Shown: positions 49,622-59,688 of the stretch, piece after piece
Numbering within the stretch: position 1 is the stretch's first letter
Layout of the letters: each line of letters begins with the position of its first letter
Assembly (NCBI GenBank): GCA_003223135.1
Contig: QHXX01000019.1
Coordinates: 1-64,000 of the forward strand
DNA length: 64,000 nucleotides
Direction of reading: 5' to 3'
From: Acidobacteriota bacterium
GTDB lineage: Bacteria; Acidobacteriota; Polarisedimenticolia; Gp22-AA2
Position numbers and translations under genes: made by a program
The notes under the pieces: generated by a model
What the model was told of the DNA's origin: nothing
Seen by the model: only the letters and a program-made list of their open reading frames with translations
Databases searched by the model: none

Positions 49622-50365
49622 ATGGCCGAGCCTTCAGTCTCCAAGTGGCCTTCCCTCCTGGCGGTCATGCGGCACGCCGAGAGCCTCGCGACGGAGAGAC
49701 GCAAGCATCTCGAGGAGAGCCGGTCGCAGGAGATCCACCTCGGACTGCCCATGCGCGACGTGGACGTCCCCCTCACGCCCGAGGGGCGCGAGCACGCACG
49801 CTTGACCGGGCGGCGCCTCGGCGAGTTCGGGCCGTTCGACGTCCTGTACGCCTCTCCCTACCGGCGGACCGTCGAGACCGCCGAGCAGGTCCTGGGCGAG
49901 CTGCATCACCGGCCGCTCCTGGTGAAAGAGGAGCGCCTGCGCGAGAAGGAGTGGGGCGTTCTCGAGGGGCTCACCAAGCAGGGCATCCGTGCCCGGTATC
50001 CCGACGAGGAGGCCCGCCGCCGCCACGTCGGCAAGTACTATTACCGGCCACCCGGCGGCGAGTCGTACGCCGACGTCAACCTGCGCGTCCACTCCTTCAT
50101 CGGCACTCTGGTGCGCGAGCACCCGGGACAGCGCGTCCTGCTGATCACCCACCAGGTCGTGGTTCTCGCCTTCCGCAAGCTGCTCGAGCGGATGGAGGAA
50201 GACACCGTCCTGGCGCTCGACCGGCAGGACGAGGCGCGCCCCGCGTCGCTCCTGATTTACGAGCTCGGGCGCCGGGATGGGCGGAACGAATCTCTGGTGC
50301 CCACGCACTGGAATCTCATTCTGTACGATCGGGAACCCTCTGCCTCGGAATCGAAGACGCATTAG
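49622..50365 (+). CDS. Histidine phosphatase (phosphoglycerate mutase-like) family protein
   Basis: VMRHAESLA, DVPLTPEGREHARLTGRRLGEF, LYASPYRRTVETAEQVL, VLLITHQVVVLAFRKLL. Confidence 0.9.
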   Translation: MAEPSVSKWPSLLAVMRHAESLATERRKHLEESRSQEIHLGLPMRDVDVPLTPEGREHARLTGRRLGEFGPFDVLYASPYRRTVETAEQVLGELHHRPLLVKEERLREKEWGVLEGLTKQGIRARYPDEEARRRHVGKYYYRPPGGESYADVNLRVHSFIGTLVREHPGQRVLLITHQVVVLAFRKLLERMEEDTVLALDRQDEARPASLLIYELGRRDGRNESLVPTHWNLILYDREPSASESKTH

Positions 50366-50373
50366 AGGAATCC

Positions 50374-51036
50374 ATGGGCGACAACCTCGTGCTCTACGTC
50401 GGCGAAAAGAACATCTCCTCATGGTCGATGCGCGGCTGGCTGGCGCTCCAGCACAAAGGCCCCCCGTTCGAGGAGCGCACGATCGAGCTGCGCCGGGACA
50501 AGGACCGCGCGCGGAGACGGCGCGTCTCCCCCACGGGCCGCGTGCCGGTCTTGCATCACGGAGAGCGCGTGATTCCCGACTCGCTCGCCATCATCGAGTA
50601 TCTGGAGGAGACCTTCCCGCCCCCGGGGCACCCGGCGCTCTGGCCCCGTGATCCCGATGCGCGCGCCCGCTCGCGCTGGCTCGCCGCCACGATGCACTCC
50701 GGCTTCTCGAAGCTGCGCGAGTCGATGTCGTTCAACCTGTGCTTCCTGTCGAAGCCGCCCGCTCCTTCCGCCGAGGCGCTCCAGGAGGCGGACGACCTGC
50801 TGCGGCTGCTTCAAGAGGCTCTCGAGGCGCCGAGAGACGCCGGGCCGTTCCTGTTCGGGGCATTTGGCGCCGCCGACATCATGTACGCGCCGGCGGTCGT
50901 GAGACTCACGTCCTTCCGAGTCCCGACGGCGCACGCCCCGATCACGCCGGCCTACCTGGAGGCGGTCCTGTCGCACCCGCCGGTGAAGCGCTGGATGGAC
51001 GCCGCCCGCGCCCTGCCACCGCGCGAGACGTACTAG
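50374..51036 (+). CDS. Glutathione S-transferase family protein
   Basis: LVLYVGEKNISSWSMRGWLALQHKGPPFEERTIEL...VSPTGRVPVLHHGERVIPDSLAIIEYLEETFP. Confidence 0.9.
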   Translation: MGDNLVLYVGEKNISSWSMRGWLALQHKGPPFEERTIELRRDKDRARRRRVSPTGRVPVLHHGERVIPDSLAIIEYLEETFPPPGHPALWPRDPDARARSRWLAATMHSGFSKLRESMSFNLCFLSKPPAPSAEALQEADDLLRLLQEALEAPRDAGPFLFGAFGAADIMYAPAVVRLTSFRVPTAHAPITPAYLEAVLSHPPVKRWMDAARALPPRETY

Positions 51037-51040
51037 GCCC

Positions 51041-51448
51041 ATGTCCGGGAAGGACGCGACCGTGGCTTCCGAACGAGCCATCCGGATCGAGGCGGACGGA
51101 ACGCGCGTCTACGCCATCCTCGCCGCGACGTCGACCGCCGACGCCGTCTGGGACGCCCTGCCTCTCCATGGCGCGGCGCAGCGCTGGGGCGAGGAGGTCT
51201 ATTTCGAAGTGGCCCTGAAGCTGCCTCTCGAGCCGGAGGCCCGCGCCGAGGTTGCCGTCGGCGACCTCGGCTACTGGCCGCAGGGTCCCGCCATCGCCCT
51301 CTTCTTCGGACCGACCCCCGCGAGCCCGGGCACGACACCCGTCGCCGCCTCGCCGGTCAATGTCTTCGGCCGCATCACCGGCGACGCGACGCGCCTCGCC
51401 CGCGTGCGCGCCGGCGGCAAGGTCCGCCTCACGCGTCTCGAGGGGTAG
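51041..51448 (+). CDS. Cyclophilin-like fold protein
   Basis: IRIEADGTRVYAILAATSTADAVWDALPLHGAAQRWGEEVYFEV...EVAVGDLGYWPQGPAIALFFGPTPAS...NVFGRITGD. Confidence 0.75.
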   Translation: MSGKDATVASERAIRIEADGTRVYAILAATSTADAVWDALPLHGAAQRWGEEVYFEVALKLPLEPEARAEVAVGDLGYWPQGPAIALFFGPTPASPGTTPVAASPVNVFGRITGDATRLARVRAGGKVRLTRLEG

Positions 51449-51475
51449 CCCTCGTCCCCCGTCGGAATCGCCGAC

Positions 51476-51934
51476 TCATCGAGGATCGCTCCGCCGCATG
51501 AGGAGGAGACCGCCGACGTCCGCGGAAAACCCGAGGCGACCGTAGTACGTCGTCAGGTCGGGCAGGCAGGCCAGCTCGATATGCCTCACGGTCTGCAGAT
51601 CCGGATGCTCGACGATGCGCCGCATCAGGTGCGATCCGAGCCCCTTCGCGCGATGCTCCGGCGCCACGATCAGGTCGAAGATGAACGCCTTGAAGGCGCG
51701 GTCGGTGAGGACGCGCGCGAACGCGACGAGACGCCCGGAGCTCCTCTCGCAGATCCCGAACAGGTGGTCGGTGTGAAGCAGCATCGTGCGCGTGGCCTCT
51801 AGCGTCCGGCCGCGCGTCCACCACTCGTTCCGGTACAGGGCGTGCAGATCGCGCGCCTGCCCGTCGGTGAGGCGATCGACGTCCACGAAGGGCGCGTCAC
51901 TCATGCCATTCTTCCACAGCACCGGGCGGTTCAT
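51476..51934 (-). CDS. GNAT-family acetyltransferase
   Basis: SSGRLVAFARVLTDRAFKAFIFDLIVAPEHRAKGLGSHLMRRIVEHPDLQTVRHIELACLPDLTTYYGRLGFSAD; start overlaps upstream stop (ATGA). Confidence 0.85.
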   Translation of the reverse strand: MNRPVLWKNGMSDAPFVDVDRLTDGQARDLHALYRNEWWTRGRTLEATRTMLLHTDHLFGICERSSGRLVAFARVLTDRAFKAFIFDLIVAPEHRAKGLGSHLMRRIVEHPDLQTVRHIELACLPDLTTYYGRLGFSADVGGLLLMRRSDPR

Positions 51935-52476
51935 CGCGCCGATTCGCCGACGTAGAGCCGGCGCACGCTCGCCCGCGGATCGTCGGGCCCGGGGCGCTCC
52001 TCGATGAGCTGATCCGCCGGCGCCGTGTGGAAGGAGACCACGACCCAGTGGGCGTCGCGCACGACCACCTGGTGCCAGATGTTCGCCCTTATGGAGACCC
52101 ATCTCGTTTCGAGCGGGGCGCCGGGATCGCTCACCAGCGCATGGTTGCGCCAGCGGCCCCGCTCCATGGTCATCAGATCACCTGCGCCGCGGTAGGACAG
52201 CGTGCGCTGATGGCTGTTCGGGTGCCGCTCGGCCCCGGTCACGGCACCACTGCGCAGGATGAAGATCCAACTCGAGCGGATCGTCCCGGGTAGACCGGGA
52301 TCGTAGAGGGACAGAGGCACCGTTTCCCAGGCCATCTGGGCGCCGGTGTCGGCGAGAAGCCGGCGCTCCAGCGGGCCGATGGCCGCGTCGATCGACGCCC
52401 GGACGGCCGCGCGCCGCAGCAGCCGGTCGAGCGCCGTCAGGGTCCGCTTCTCGGGGGGACTCAGGGTATGACTCAT
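51931..52476 (-). CDS. Cupin-like protein (hypothetical)
   Basis: SWIFILRSGAVTGAERHPNSHQRTLSYRGAGDLMTMERGRWRNHALVSDPGAPLETRWVSIRANIWHQVVV. Confidence 0.5.
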   Translation of the reverse strand: MSHTLSPPEKRTLTALDRLLRRAAVRASIDAAIGPLERRLLADTGAQMAWETVPLSLYDPGLPGTIRSSWIFILRSGAVTGAERHPNSHQRTLSYRGAGDLMTMERGRWRNHALVSDPGAPLETRWVSIRANIWHQVVVRDAHWVVVSFHTAPADQLIEERPGPDDPRASVRRLYVGESAR

Positions 52477-52556
52477 CTTCGCCACCGCGTCACCTCGTCC
52501 GATTGGATCGATACAATTCTCACAAACGAGTTCATTGATATCGCTACATAAAGTAC

Positions 52557-52585
52557 TTGACTCGATACAAAAGTCAACGTAAATA
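52557..52585 (+). promoter_or_regulatory. Sigma70-like promoter TTGACT-N17-TAAATA with embedded TTGACT/AGTCAA inverted repeat
   Basis: Direct reading of ttgactcgatacaaaagtcaacgtaaata immediately upstream of the MocR-like gene. Confidence 0.55.
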
Positions 52586-52593
52586 TTGTCACC

Positions 52594-53985
52594 ATGACAC
52601 TCTGGACGCCCAATCTGACGGGGCGCTCGGGTCCCCGTTACCGCGCGATCGCCGACGCATTGACCGACGACGTCCGCGCCGGGCGTCTGAGGGAAGGAAC
52701 GCGTCTGCCGACGCACCGCGATCTGGCGGACGCCCTGCGGGTCACCGTCGGAACAGTCAGTCGCGCCTACTCGGAGGCCGGGAGGCGCGGTCTCATCAAG
52801 GGAGAAGTGGGGCGGGGGACGTTCGTGAGGCGGGAACAGCCGGAGCCGTTCGACTTCGGGATGCCGGCGCGCGAGGAGCCGTCCCTCATCGATCTCAGCC
52901 TGAACTTCCCCGTGAGCGAGGCCGAGGACAGGCCGCTCCGGAGGGGCCTCGAGGCCCTCTCGAAGGACCCGCGTCTCGGCCGGCTCCTCGAGTATCTGCC
53001 CCATGCCGGCCGGCCCCGCCACCGCGAGGCCGGGGCCGCCTGGGCGGCGCGCGCCGGCCTCGAGGCGCGCGCGGAGCAGATCATCGTCTGCAACGGCGCT
53101 CAGCACGGTATGGCCATCGCCCTCGCCGCCCTGGCATCGCCCGGCGACGTCGTGCTGGCCGAGGCGCTGACCTATCCGGTGTTCAAGACGCTTGCCGCGC
53201 TTCTGCACCTCAAGGTCGTGGGGCTGCCGATGGACGACGACGGGCTCCAACCCGACGCCTTGGAGGCGGCCTGCAAGGGCGGCGCGGCGAAGATCCTGTA
53301 CTGCATCCCGACCATCCAGAACCCGACAGCGACGGTCATGCCCGAGGAGCGCCGGCGGAGGATCGCCGCCATCGCGCAGGCCCACGACGTCACGATCCTG
53401 GAGGACGACATCTACGGGCTGCTGCCAAAGGCACGACCCCGGCCGCTCGCCCGGTACGCCCCGGACCATACCGTCTACGTGACGAGCCTGTCGAAGATCC
53501 TGGCGCCCGGACTGCGCATCGGCTTCCTGGCGGCGCCTCGCAGGTTCATCGACCGGATGATCCCGGCCCTGGCCGCGACCACGTGGATGGCCTCGCCGCT
53601 CATGGCGGAGCTGGCGGCGAGGCTGATCGAGGACGGCACGGCCGACGCGCTCGTCGAGCGCAAACGCAAAGAGGCGGCGGCCCGCCAGGCTCTCGCCGCG
53701 AAGATCCTCGGACCGCCGCCGGGTGCTCTTGCGCACCCGAACAGCTATCACCTGTGGCTGCCCCTTCCGGAGCCCTGGCGCGGCGAAGACTTCGCGTCGC
53801 GCGCGCGGCAGCGCGGAGTGGCGGTGAACCCCGGCGAAGTCTTCGCGGCCGGGGGCGTGAAGGCGCCCTCCGCCGTGCGCGTCTGTCTGGGGGCCGCGCG
53901 CTCCCGCGCTCAGCTCGAGAAGGGCCTCCTCATCCTGAGGGACACGCTCGAGGGATCGCAGCACGGAGCGCTGGCCATCGTCTGA
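52594..53985 (+). CDS. MocR-like regulator: GntR-type wHTH fused to class-I aminotransferase-like domain
   Basis: GPRYRAIADALTDDVRAGRLREGTRLPTHRDLADALRVTVGTVSRAYSEAGRRGLIKGEVGRGTFVR; PTIQNPTATVM; YVTSLSKILAPGLRIGFLAAP. Confidence 0.92.
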   Translation: MTLWTPNLTGRSGPRYRAIADALTDDVRAGRLREGTRLPTHRDLADALRVTVGTVSRAYSEAGRRGLIKGEVGRGTFVRREQPEPFDFGMPAREEPSLIDLSLNFPVSEAEDRPLRRGLEALSKDPRLGRLLEYLPHAGRPRHREAGAAWAARAGLEARAEQIIVCNGAQHGMAIALAALASPGDVVLAEALTYPVFKTLAALLHLKVVGLPMDDDGLQPDALEAACKGGAAKILYCIPTIQNPTATVMPEERRRRIAAIAQAHDVTILEDDIYGLLPKARPRPLARYAPDHTVYVTSLSKILAPGLRIGFLAAPRRFIDRMIPALAATTWMASPLMAELAARLIEDGTADALVERKRKEAAARQALAAKILGPPPGALAHPNSYHLWLPLPEPWRGEDFASRARQRGVAVNPGEVFAAGGVKAPSAVRVCLGAARSRAQLEKGLLILRDTLEGSQHGALAIV

Positions 53986-54012
53986 GTCGGGTCGCGCGGG
54001 CCGCGGGCCGCA

Positions 54013-55497
54013 TCACCACGAGTACCGCGCCTGGTACGTCAGGATCTTCTCCCCTTCCGGCGGCACCTTGACGCGGAACTCGATCGTCCGCGAGTCGGTC
54101 TTTTCGTACGGATCGGAGGAGGTCACGATCTTCCAGGTGGCCCAGCGGACCAGGTGCTCGACGACGCGGATCTCGACCGGGCCCTTCTTATGGTTGCGCA
54201 CCTTGATCTCGAACGACTCGTCGGCGTTCTCCTTGCCGGCGTCGACGCGGTAATTCGTCTGGCGCCGCTCGCCGACCAGGTCGAAGGCGTTGCCGAGATA
54301 GAGGCGCACCTTCTCGCCCGCGGGGGTGTGGTCGACGACATTTTCGCCCACGAACTGGCGGGCGCCGTCGGTGTCGACCCGGTAGATCTTCATCGTGCCC
54401 CGCGGCAGCGGGATCCCGAGACCCGACGCCTTGTTGTTGATGAATTCCAGCATCGTGAAGACCTTGGTGTTGCTCTCTGTGCCGTAGTCGGGGCGTGATC
54501 GGGCCATTTCCACATCCCAGCCACCGTAGGTCCCCATCTGGGCGCCGTCATAGACGTACAGACGCTCGGCCGGGACGTCGGTACCGCGGCAGAACTCGAC
54601 CTGCTTCACCTCGCGGTCGCGCAGCGTGGTCGGGCGTGGCAGCGTATAAAGATGATACTCGTCGAAGGCCTTCTCGGTGACCTGGGGCGGCGGCGCGGAC
54701 GGAGCCTTCATGGCCGCCTCCCCGAGCATGACCAAGGCGCGCCGCGGCTGGATCTTGCTCACCTCGCCGGCCATCAGGTTCAGGTCCGCGTCCTTGAACT
54801 CCGTGCCGCTCTGGTTGGTCAGGGTGATCCAGCCGACCAGGTCGAAGCGGTCGCCCTTCTCCGGCGCGACGGCGTTGTAGGTCGCCTGCCAGCCGATCCC
54901 GGAGGTCAGGTAGGAGATCTCGACGTCGCGCTCGCCCGCCCTGTCGCTCCACAGGCGCCACAAAAGCGTCGGCTCGAGGATGGCGTCGGCCCCGAGGGCT
55001 TCGAACAGAGGCTCGCCCGGGAGCGAGAACTGGATCTTCCCATCCACCTCCACGATCGGCGTCAGCCCGCCGGCCGGCATCTCCGCCTGCTGCGGCGCGT
55101 AACCGCTGCGGATGACGCGCCCGCTGACGATCTCCTTTTTGCCCGTGGCCGGGTTGATCGACTGGAACGCAACCACCTTTCCTTCGTTCCGGCGCAGCAT
55201 GAATCCGGGGCTGAGCGGGTCCCCCTCGTAGTTCTGCTCCAGGATCCGAATCCCTTTCGGGTCCTTCCGGTCACGCAGCACGACCGAATCGGGCTCCAGC
55301 GTGGCGGTCACCCCGCCGACGCGTACCTCGCTTTCCCCTACCTTGAGGCGCAGGGAGCGCACCATGCGGACCAGCGCAAAGTCCTGGTTGTAGATCGTGA
55401 TCTGGGGTCCTTCTCCGTCGGCGCGCGCGGCGCCCGGAAGGATCACGAGGGTCAGCGCGGCCGACGCGGCGGCCACGACGGATCGACACGGCGTCAT
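54013..55497 (-). CDS. DUF4139 domain exported protein
   Basis: Signal peptide; QITIYNQDFALVRMVRSLRLKVGESEVRVGGVTATLEPDSVVL; WRLWSDRAGERDVEISYLTSGIGWQATYNAV; KNHKKGPVEIRVVEHL-type region. Confidence 0.8.
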   Translation of the reverse strand: MTPCRSVVAAASAALTLVILPGAARADGEGPQITIYNQDFALVRMVRSLRLKVGESEVRVGGVTATLEPDSVVLRDRKDPKGIRILEQNYEGDPLSPGFMLRRNEGKVVAFQSINPATGKKEIVSGRVIRSGYAPQQAEMPAGGLTPIVEVDGKIQFSLPGEPLFEALGADAILEPTLLWRLWSDRAGERDVEISYLTSGIGWQATYNAVAPEKGDRFDLVGWITLTNQSGTEFKDADLNLMAGEVSKIQPRRALVMLGEAAMKAPSAPPPQVTEKAFDEYHLYTLPRPTTLRDREVKQVEFCRGTDVPAERLYVYDGAQMGTYGGWDVEMARSRPDYGTESNTKVFTMLEFINNKASGLGIPLPRGTMKIYRVDTDGARQFVGENVVDHTPAGEKVRLYLGNAFDLVGERRQTNYRVDAGKENADESFEIKVRNHKKGPVEIRVVEHLVRWATWKIVTSSDPYEKTDSRTIEFRVKVPPEGEKILTYQARYSW

Positions 55498-55652
55498 GTG
55501 TTCTCCTCTTCTCCGCGCACCCTATCACCGGGGCCGCCCGGCGACAACGCCACCTCGGCCCCCTGAAACCCTGCCGGTGGCGGCTTGACCTGCGCTCTCC
55601 TCCCCTCTACGATGCGCGGCATTCAGAAGCCCGTCCGCAGGAGGATCACACC

Positions 55653-56123
55653 ATGAGACAGGCGGCGATCGTGTTCGTCTCGCTGGTTCTGCTGTCCGCG
55701 GCGGGGGCGGCCTCCCGGGGCCCCGGCGAGCCGCCTTACGGCGGCGCCCCGCCCGGCGCGGGACGCATCTACCACGTCGAGTACCTGCGGGCCTTCCCGG
55801 GGAAGTCCGACGACTACGACCGGTTCGTGAAGACCGTCTTCCGGCCGATGCTCGACGCGATGGTGGCGCGGGGCATCTGGACCAGGTACGGCTTCCTGAC
55901 CGTCCCCTACCATGGCGCCTCGCCCTGCGCCGACTACACCCACATCTTCGTGGCGCAGCTTCAGGGCTTCGCGGCCCTCGACCGCGAGCAGAAGGCCTGG
56001 AGCGAGGTGCAGAAGAAGTTCCATCCCGACGAGGCGGAGCGCCGTCGTCTCTTCGAGGAGGACCTGCCGGCCATCCGCGACATGGTACGCGAGGAGTTCC
56101 TCCAGGACTTCGACTGGAAGTAA
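55653..56123 (+). CDS. Exported hypothetical protein, possible dimeric alpha-beta barrel fold
   Basis: Signal peptide MRQAAIVFVSLVLLSAAGAASRG; IYHVEYLRAFPGKSDDYDRFVKTVFRPMLDAMVARGIWTRYGFLTV. Confidence 0.6.
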   Translation: MRQAAIVFVSLVLLSAAGAASRGPGEPPYGGAPPGAGRIYHVEYLRAFPGKSDDYDRFVKTVFRPMLDAMVARGIWTRYGFLTVPYHGASPCADYTHIFVAQLQGFAALDREQKAWSEVQKKFHPDEAERRRLFEEDLPAIRDMVREEFLQDFDWK

Positions 56124-56161
56124 GGCGGCGGCCTGATGACCCTTCCGGCCGGGAACGGGTT

Positions 56162-56449
56162 CTAGGATTTCGCAAGCTCGAGCAGGGCCTTCTCGTCGAA
56201 TCCGAGCACCGTCACGCGGCCGCGCGCCACGATCGGCCGCCTGATCAGGTTCGGGTTCTTCGCCATCAGGCGGATCGTCTCGCCCGGGGACGGCGGGTTC
56301 TCGGCCATTTTCATCTCGCGGTACAGATCGTTGCGGGGATTGAGGAACTCGCGCGGGTCGCGCCCCCCGAACAGGTCCTTCAGCTCGGCCTCGGAAAGCG
56401 GCTGTTTGCCGAGATCGCGCTCGACGAGCATCGCACCCTTCTTCAGCAA
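56162..56449 (-). pseudogene. ArsC/Spx-like reductase fragment lacking the N-terminal Cys motif
   Basis: KKGAMLVERDLGKQPLSEAELKDLFGGRDPREFLNPRNDLYREMKMAENPPSPGETIRLMAKNPNLIRRPIVARGRVTVLGFDEKALLELAKS; frame upstream (PRSSARKGLLLKKGA) reaches a stop before any CxxC/CxxS motif. Confidence 0.55.
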
Positions 56450-59400
56450 AAGACCTTTTCTTGCCGAGGATCTCGGTCATGGTGAACGGCTTCTGCAGAA
56501 GCCCGACGGCCCCTTCCTTCAGGGCCTTCTGGGTCTTTTCGTGGTCGGCGAAACCGGTGCAGAGGAGGACGCGCACGGTACGGTCCATGCCGAGCAGGCG
56601 CCTGTAGGTCTCGAGGCCTCCCATGCGCGGCATTACCATGTCGAGCAGCACGAGATCGATGCGACCCCATTCCTCGCGGTACACCTCGAGCGCATCGACG
56701 CCGTCCACCGCGGTCACCACCTCGTAGCCGCCGCTCTCCAGGATGTCGCGCGCCATCTCGCGTATCGCCCCCTCGTCGTCGATCACCAGGATGCGCCCCT
56801 TCGCGGGGGCTCCGGCGACCGCCGGCGCGGGGGGGCCGATTGCCCCGTCCGGCACGGCGGAGGACGGAGCAGCCGCAGGCGGGACTGTCCGTTCTGCCGG
56901 CGGCGAGGGAGAGGCCGTAACCGGCGCGCGTGTCACGGCGGGTGACGGAGCTTCCGGCGGCCCGGGGGTGGTCTCCGGGGAGGCCACCCTGGGGCGGCGG
57001 CGCTCGACGTCCTGGACCGTGACGCGCTCGAAGGGGGGCGGCAGCGCCGCACCGCGCTCGACGCGTGATGCCGGAACGCGCGGGTCGGGCGGCGGCTCCT
57101 GCCGCTCGGCGCGGCTGATGCGGCTGAGCACCGGCAGGTAGAGACGCACCGTCGTGCCCAGGCCCGGGGTGCTGCCGAGGGTCACGTGCCCCTTGTGGTT
57201 CCGGACGATGCCGTAGACGACCGACAGCCCGAGGCCGGTCCCCTTCCCTTCCGATTTGGTGGTGAAGAACGGCTCGAAGACGCGGTCCGCCACCTCGGGC
57301 GGGATTCCCACGCCGGTGTCGCCGATCACGACTTCGACGTAGTCGCCCGTCTCGAGGTCGGGGCGCGCGGGCGCGTGTCCCTGGTCGAGGTGGGCGACGC
57401 GTGTCTCGAAGGTGATCCGGCCGCCCTCCGGCATCGCCTCGGCGGCGTTGACCGCCACATTGACCAGGACCTGCTGCATCTGGCCGGCGTCGGCCTCGAC
57501 CAGCGGCAGGTCCGGGTCGGGGCGAGTCTCCATCACGATTCGGGGGTCGATGCTCTTGGACAAGAACGACACCGTGTCGGCGATGACCTGGTTCATGTCC
57601 ACTGGCTCGAGCGTGTACTGGCCGCCGCGCGCGAAGGCCAGAAGCTGCTGGGTCAGCTCGGCCGCGCGTCGCGACTGCTGCTCGATGGTGACCGCCTGGC
57701 GATGGATCGGGTTGTCGGTGGTCGTCAGGCTGCGGATGTGACTGGCGTAGCCGAGGATGGCGCCGAGGATATTGTTGAACTCGTGCGCGATGCCGCCGGC
57801 CAGGGTCCCGATCGACTCCATCTTCTGCACCTGCACAAGCTGGGCCGGCAGGTCCTGCTTCGGCCGACCGGCCGGCCCGGCCTGCTGGAAGGCGCGTGCG
57901 TTCTCGACCAGAAGGCCGAGCAACTCACCCAGGACCGTGAGCGATCGCGCCTCGGGCCCTTGCAGGACCCTGTCGTCGCGCCCCGCGACCGCCAGGACCC
58001 CGTGCACCCCGCTCATGGCCCGCAGGGGGACCGCGGCCCGGAACCGCAGCCCGTCGGCATCGAGCAGGTCGATGCCGTCCTCCGAATGGAACCTCGGCTC
58101 GCCGGATTCGAGGGTCTTGCCGATGATCGTCCGGGACACGCGCGAGCCCAGGTCGTCGATCGCATCCTGCGTCAGGCCGCGCTGCGCCTTCAGTTGGAGG
58201 GCGCGCGTGCCGGGATCGACGAGGTGGACCGTGCCCGCCGGCAGGTTCAGAAGATCGAGCGCGCGGCCGAGGGCGCCTTCCACCGTCTCCCGCAGCTCGT
58301 TCGAGCTGCCGGCCGTCTCGAGCGCTCCCTGCAGGCACTCCATAAACCGCTCGCGCCGCCCCAGTTCGTGTGTTTTCGCCTCGAGCTCGGCCTCGAGCTG
58401 CAGGCTGTGACGCATGACGTCCGACAACAGCCGGCCGTTCTGGATGACGATGGCGATCTGGTCGGCAATCGCCTGAGCCAGGCTCGGACGGCTCTCCAGC
58501 TCCGGGCGCGCGTCGCTCGACAGAAGCTCCATCGTGCCGAGGACACGACCGCGCGCCCGCAGCGGCACGCAAACCAGGGCGCGATAGCCGGCCCGGCGGA
58601 GCGCCACCAGCTCGTCCGCACGTCCCTGCGGGGACGCGGCGGCCGAGAGGTCCGCGAAGGCCATCGGCTCGCCACTCTCCCAGACCCGGCCCGCCACTCC
58701 CTCGCCTCTCCCGTGCGCGCGCGCCGGCGCCAGGTCGAGGTACGCCGGGTCGCCCACGCCGCGCGCGAAGCGCAGCAGCGGGGCGCCGTCGCCCTCCTCG
58801 ACCAGGAAGATCGCCCCGACCTTGAAGCGGGTCACCTCGAGCGTCTTGCGCAGCGAGATCTCGATCTGCCGATCCAGATCGAGCGACGGCGTGGCCGCGG
58901 CGGCGACGGCGTTGATCGCCTGGAGCTCGAGCGTGGTTTCGTTCAGGTGCCGCGTGGCCGTGTCGCACTCTTCCTGGATGCGCTCGCTGGCGCGGCGGGC
59001 GTCGCTCGCTCGCAAGGCCCGCTCGATCTGGATCGCCATGAGCGTGGCCAGGATGTCCGCCAGGAGAATCTGCTCGCGGTTGAACGGCACCGGGTCGTGC
59101 CGCAGGATGACCAGGGCACCCCGCGAGCCCATGGCGGCATCGACCCCGAGCACGAGGGTCGCGCCGAACTGCGGCGCGCGATTCGTCTCCACCTGTGACC
59201 CGCGTGCGCCCGGGTCGCCGTTCGGCGGCTCCGCCTCGGGACCGCCGCCCTGGACGATGCGCGACACCTGGCCCGAGCGGACCTTCTGGATCGGCTCGTC
59301 GAGCCGCCGCAGGACCATGCCGACCTCGTGCGGGGCCATGTGCCGCCCCTCGATCCAGCCGAAGCGCAACGGCGGCAGGCCGTTCGACGGCTCCACCACG

Positions 59401-59657
59401 GCGACGGCGCAGTCCGCCCCGACGATCTCCACCGTGCCGGTCGTCCCATCGCTGAGGATCGCCTCGGCGCGGCCCTCCTGGGACAGGGTGATCTGGAGCT
59501 CACGCAGCGACTGAAGATGCGCCAGGAAGGGATTGGCGGCCTCACGGCCGACCGCGGCGGCGGGAACAGGGGCCGCCGGCGACCGCGCGGGCGTCGAATT
59601 GTCGCCGCGGTTGTCCTTGGCGGGCCCGGGTGCGCTTTTGGAGTCGGTCTCGTTCAT
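56450..59657 (-). CDS. Hybrid GAF-GAF-histidine kinase-REC protein; 3' end abnormal (see finding)
   Basis: GAF-like regions; [90 protein letters not shown]...DLVLLDMVMPRMGGLETYRRLL...GLLQKPFTMTEILGK. The open frame continues to 55623. Confidence 0.85.
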
Positions 59658-59688
59658 GATGCTAGAATCGGTCCCCTCGGGAGGTCTC

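Noticed and set aside
57186-59198. 670-aa plus-strand ORF
   Set aside because: Antisense shadow of the GAF-HK-REC gene.
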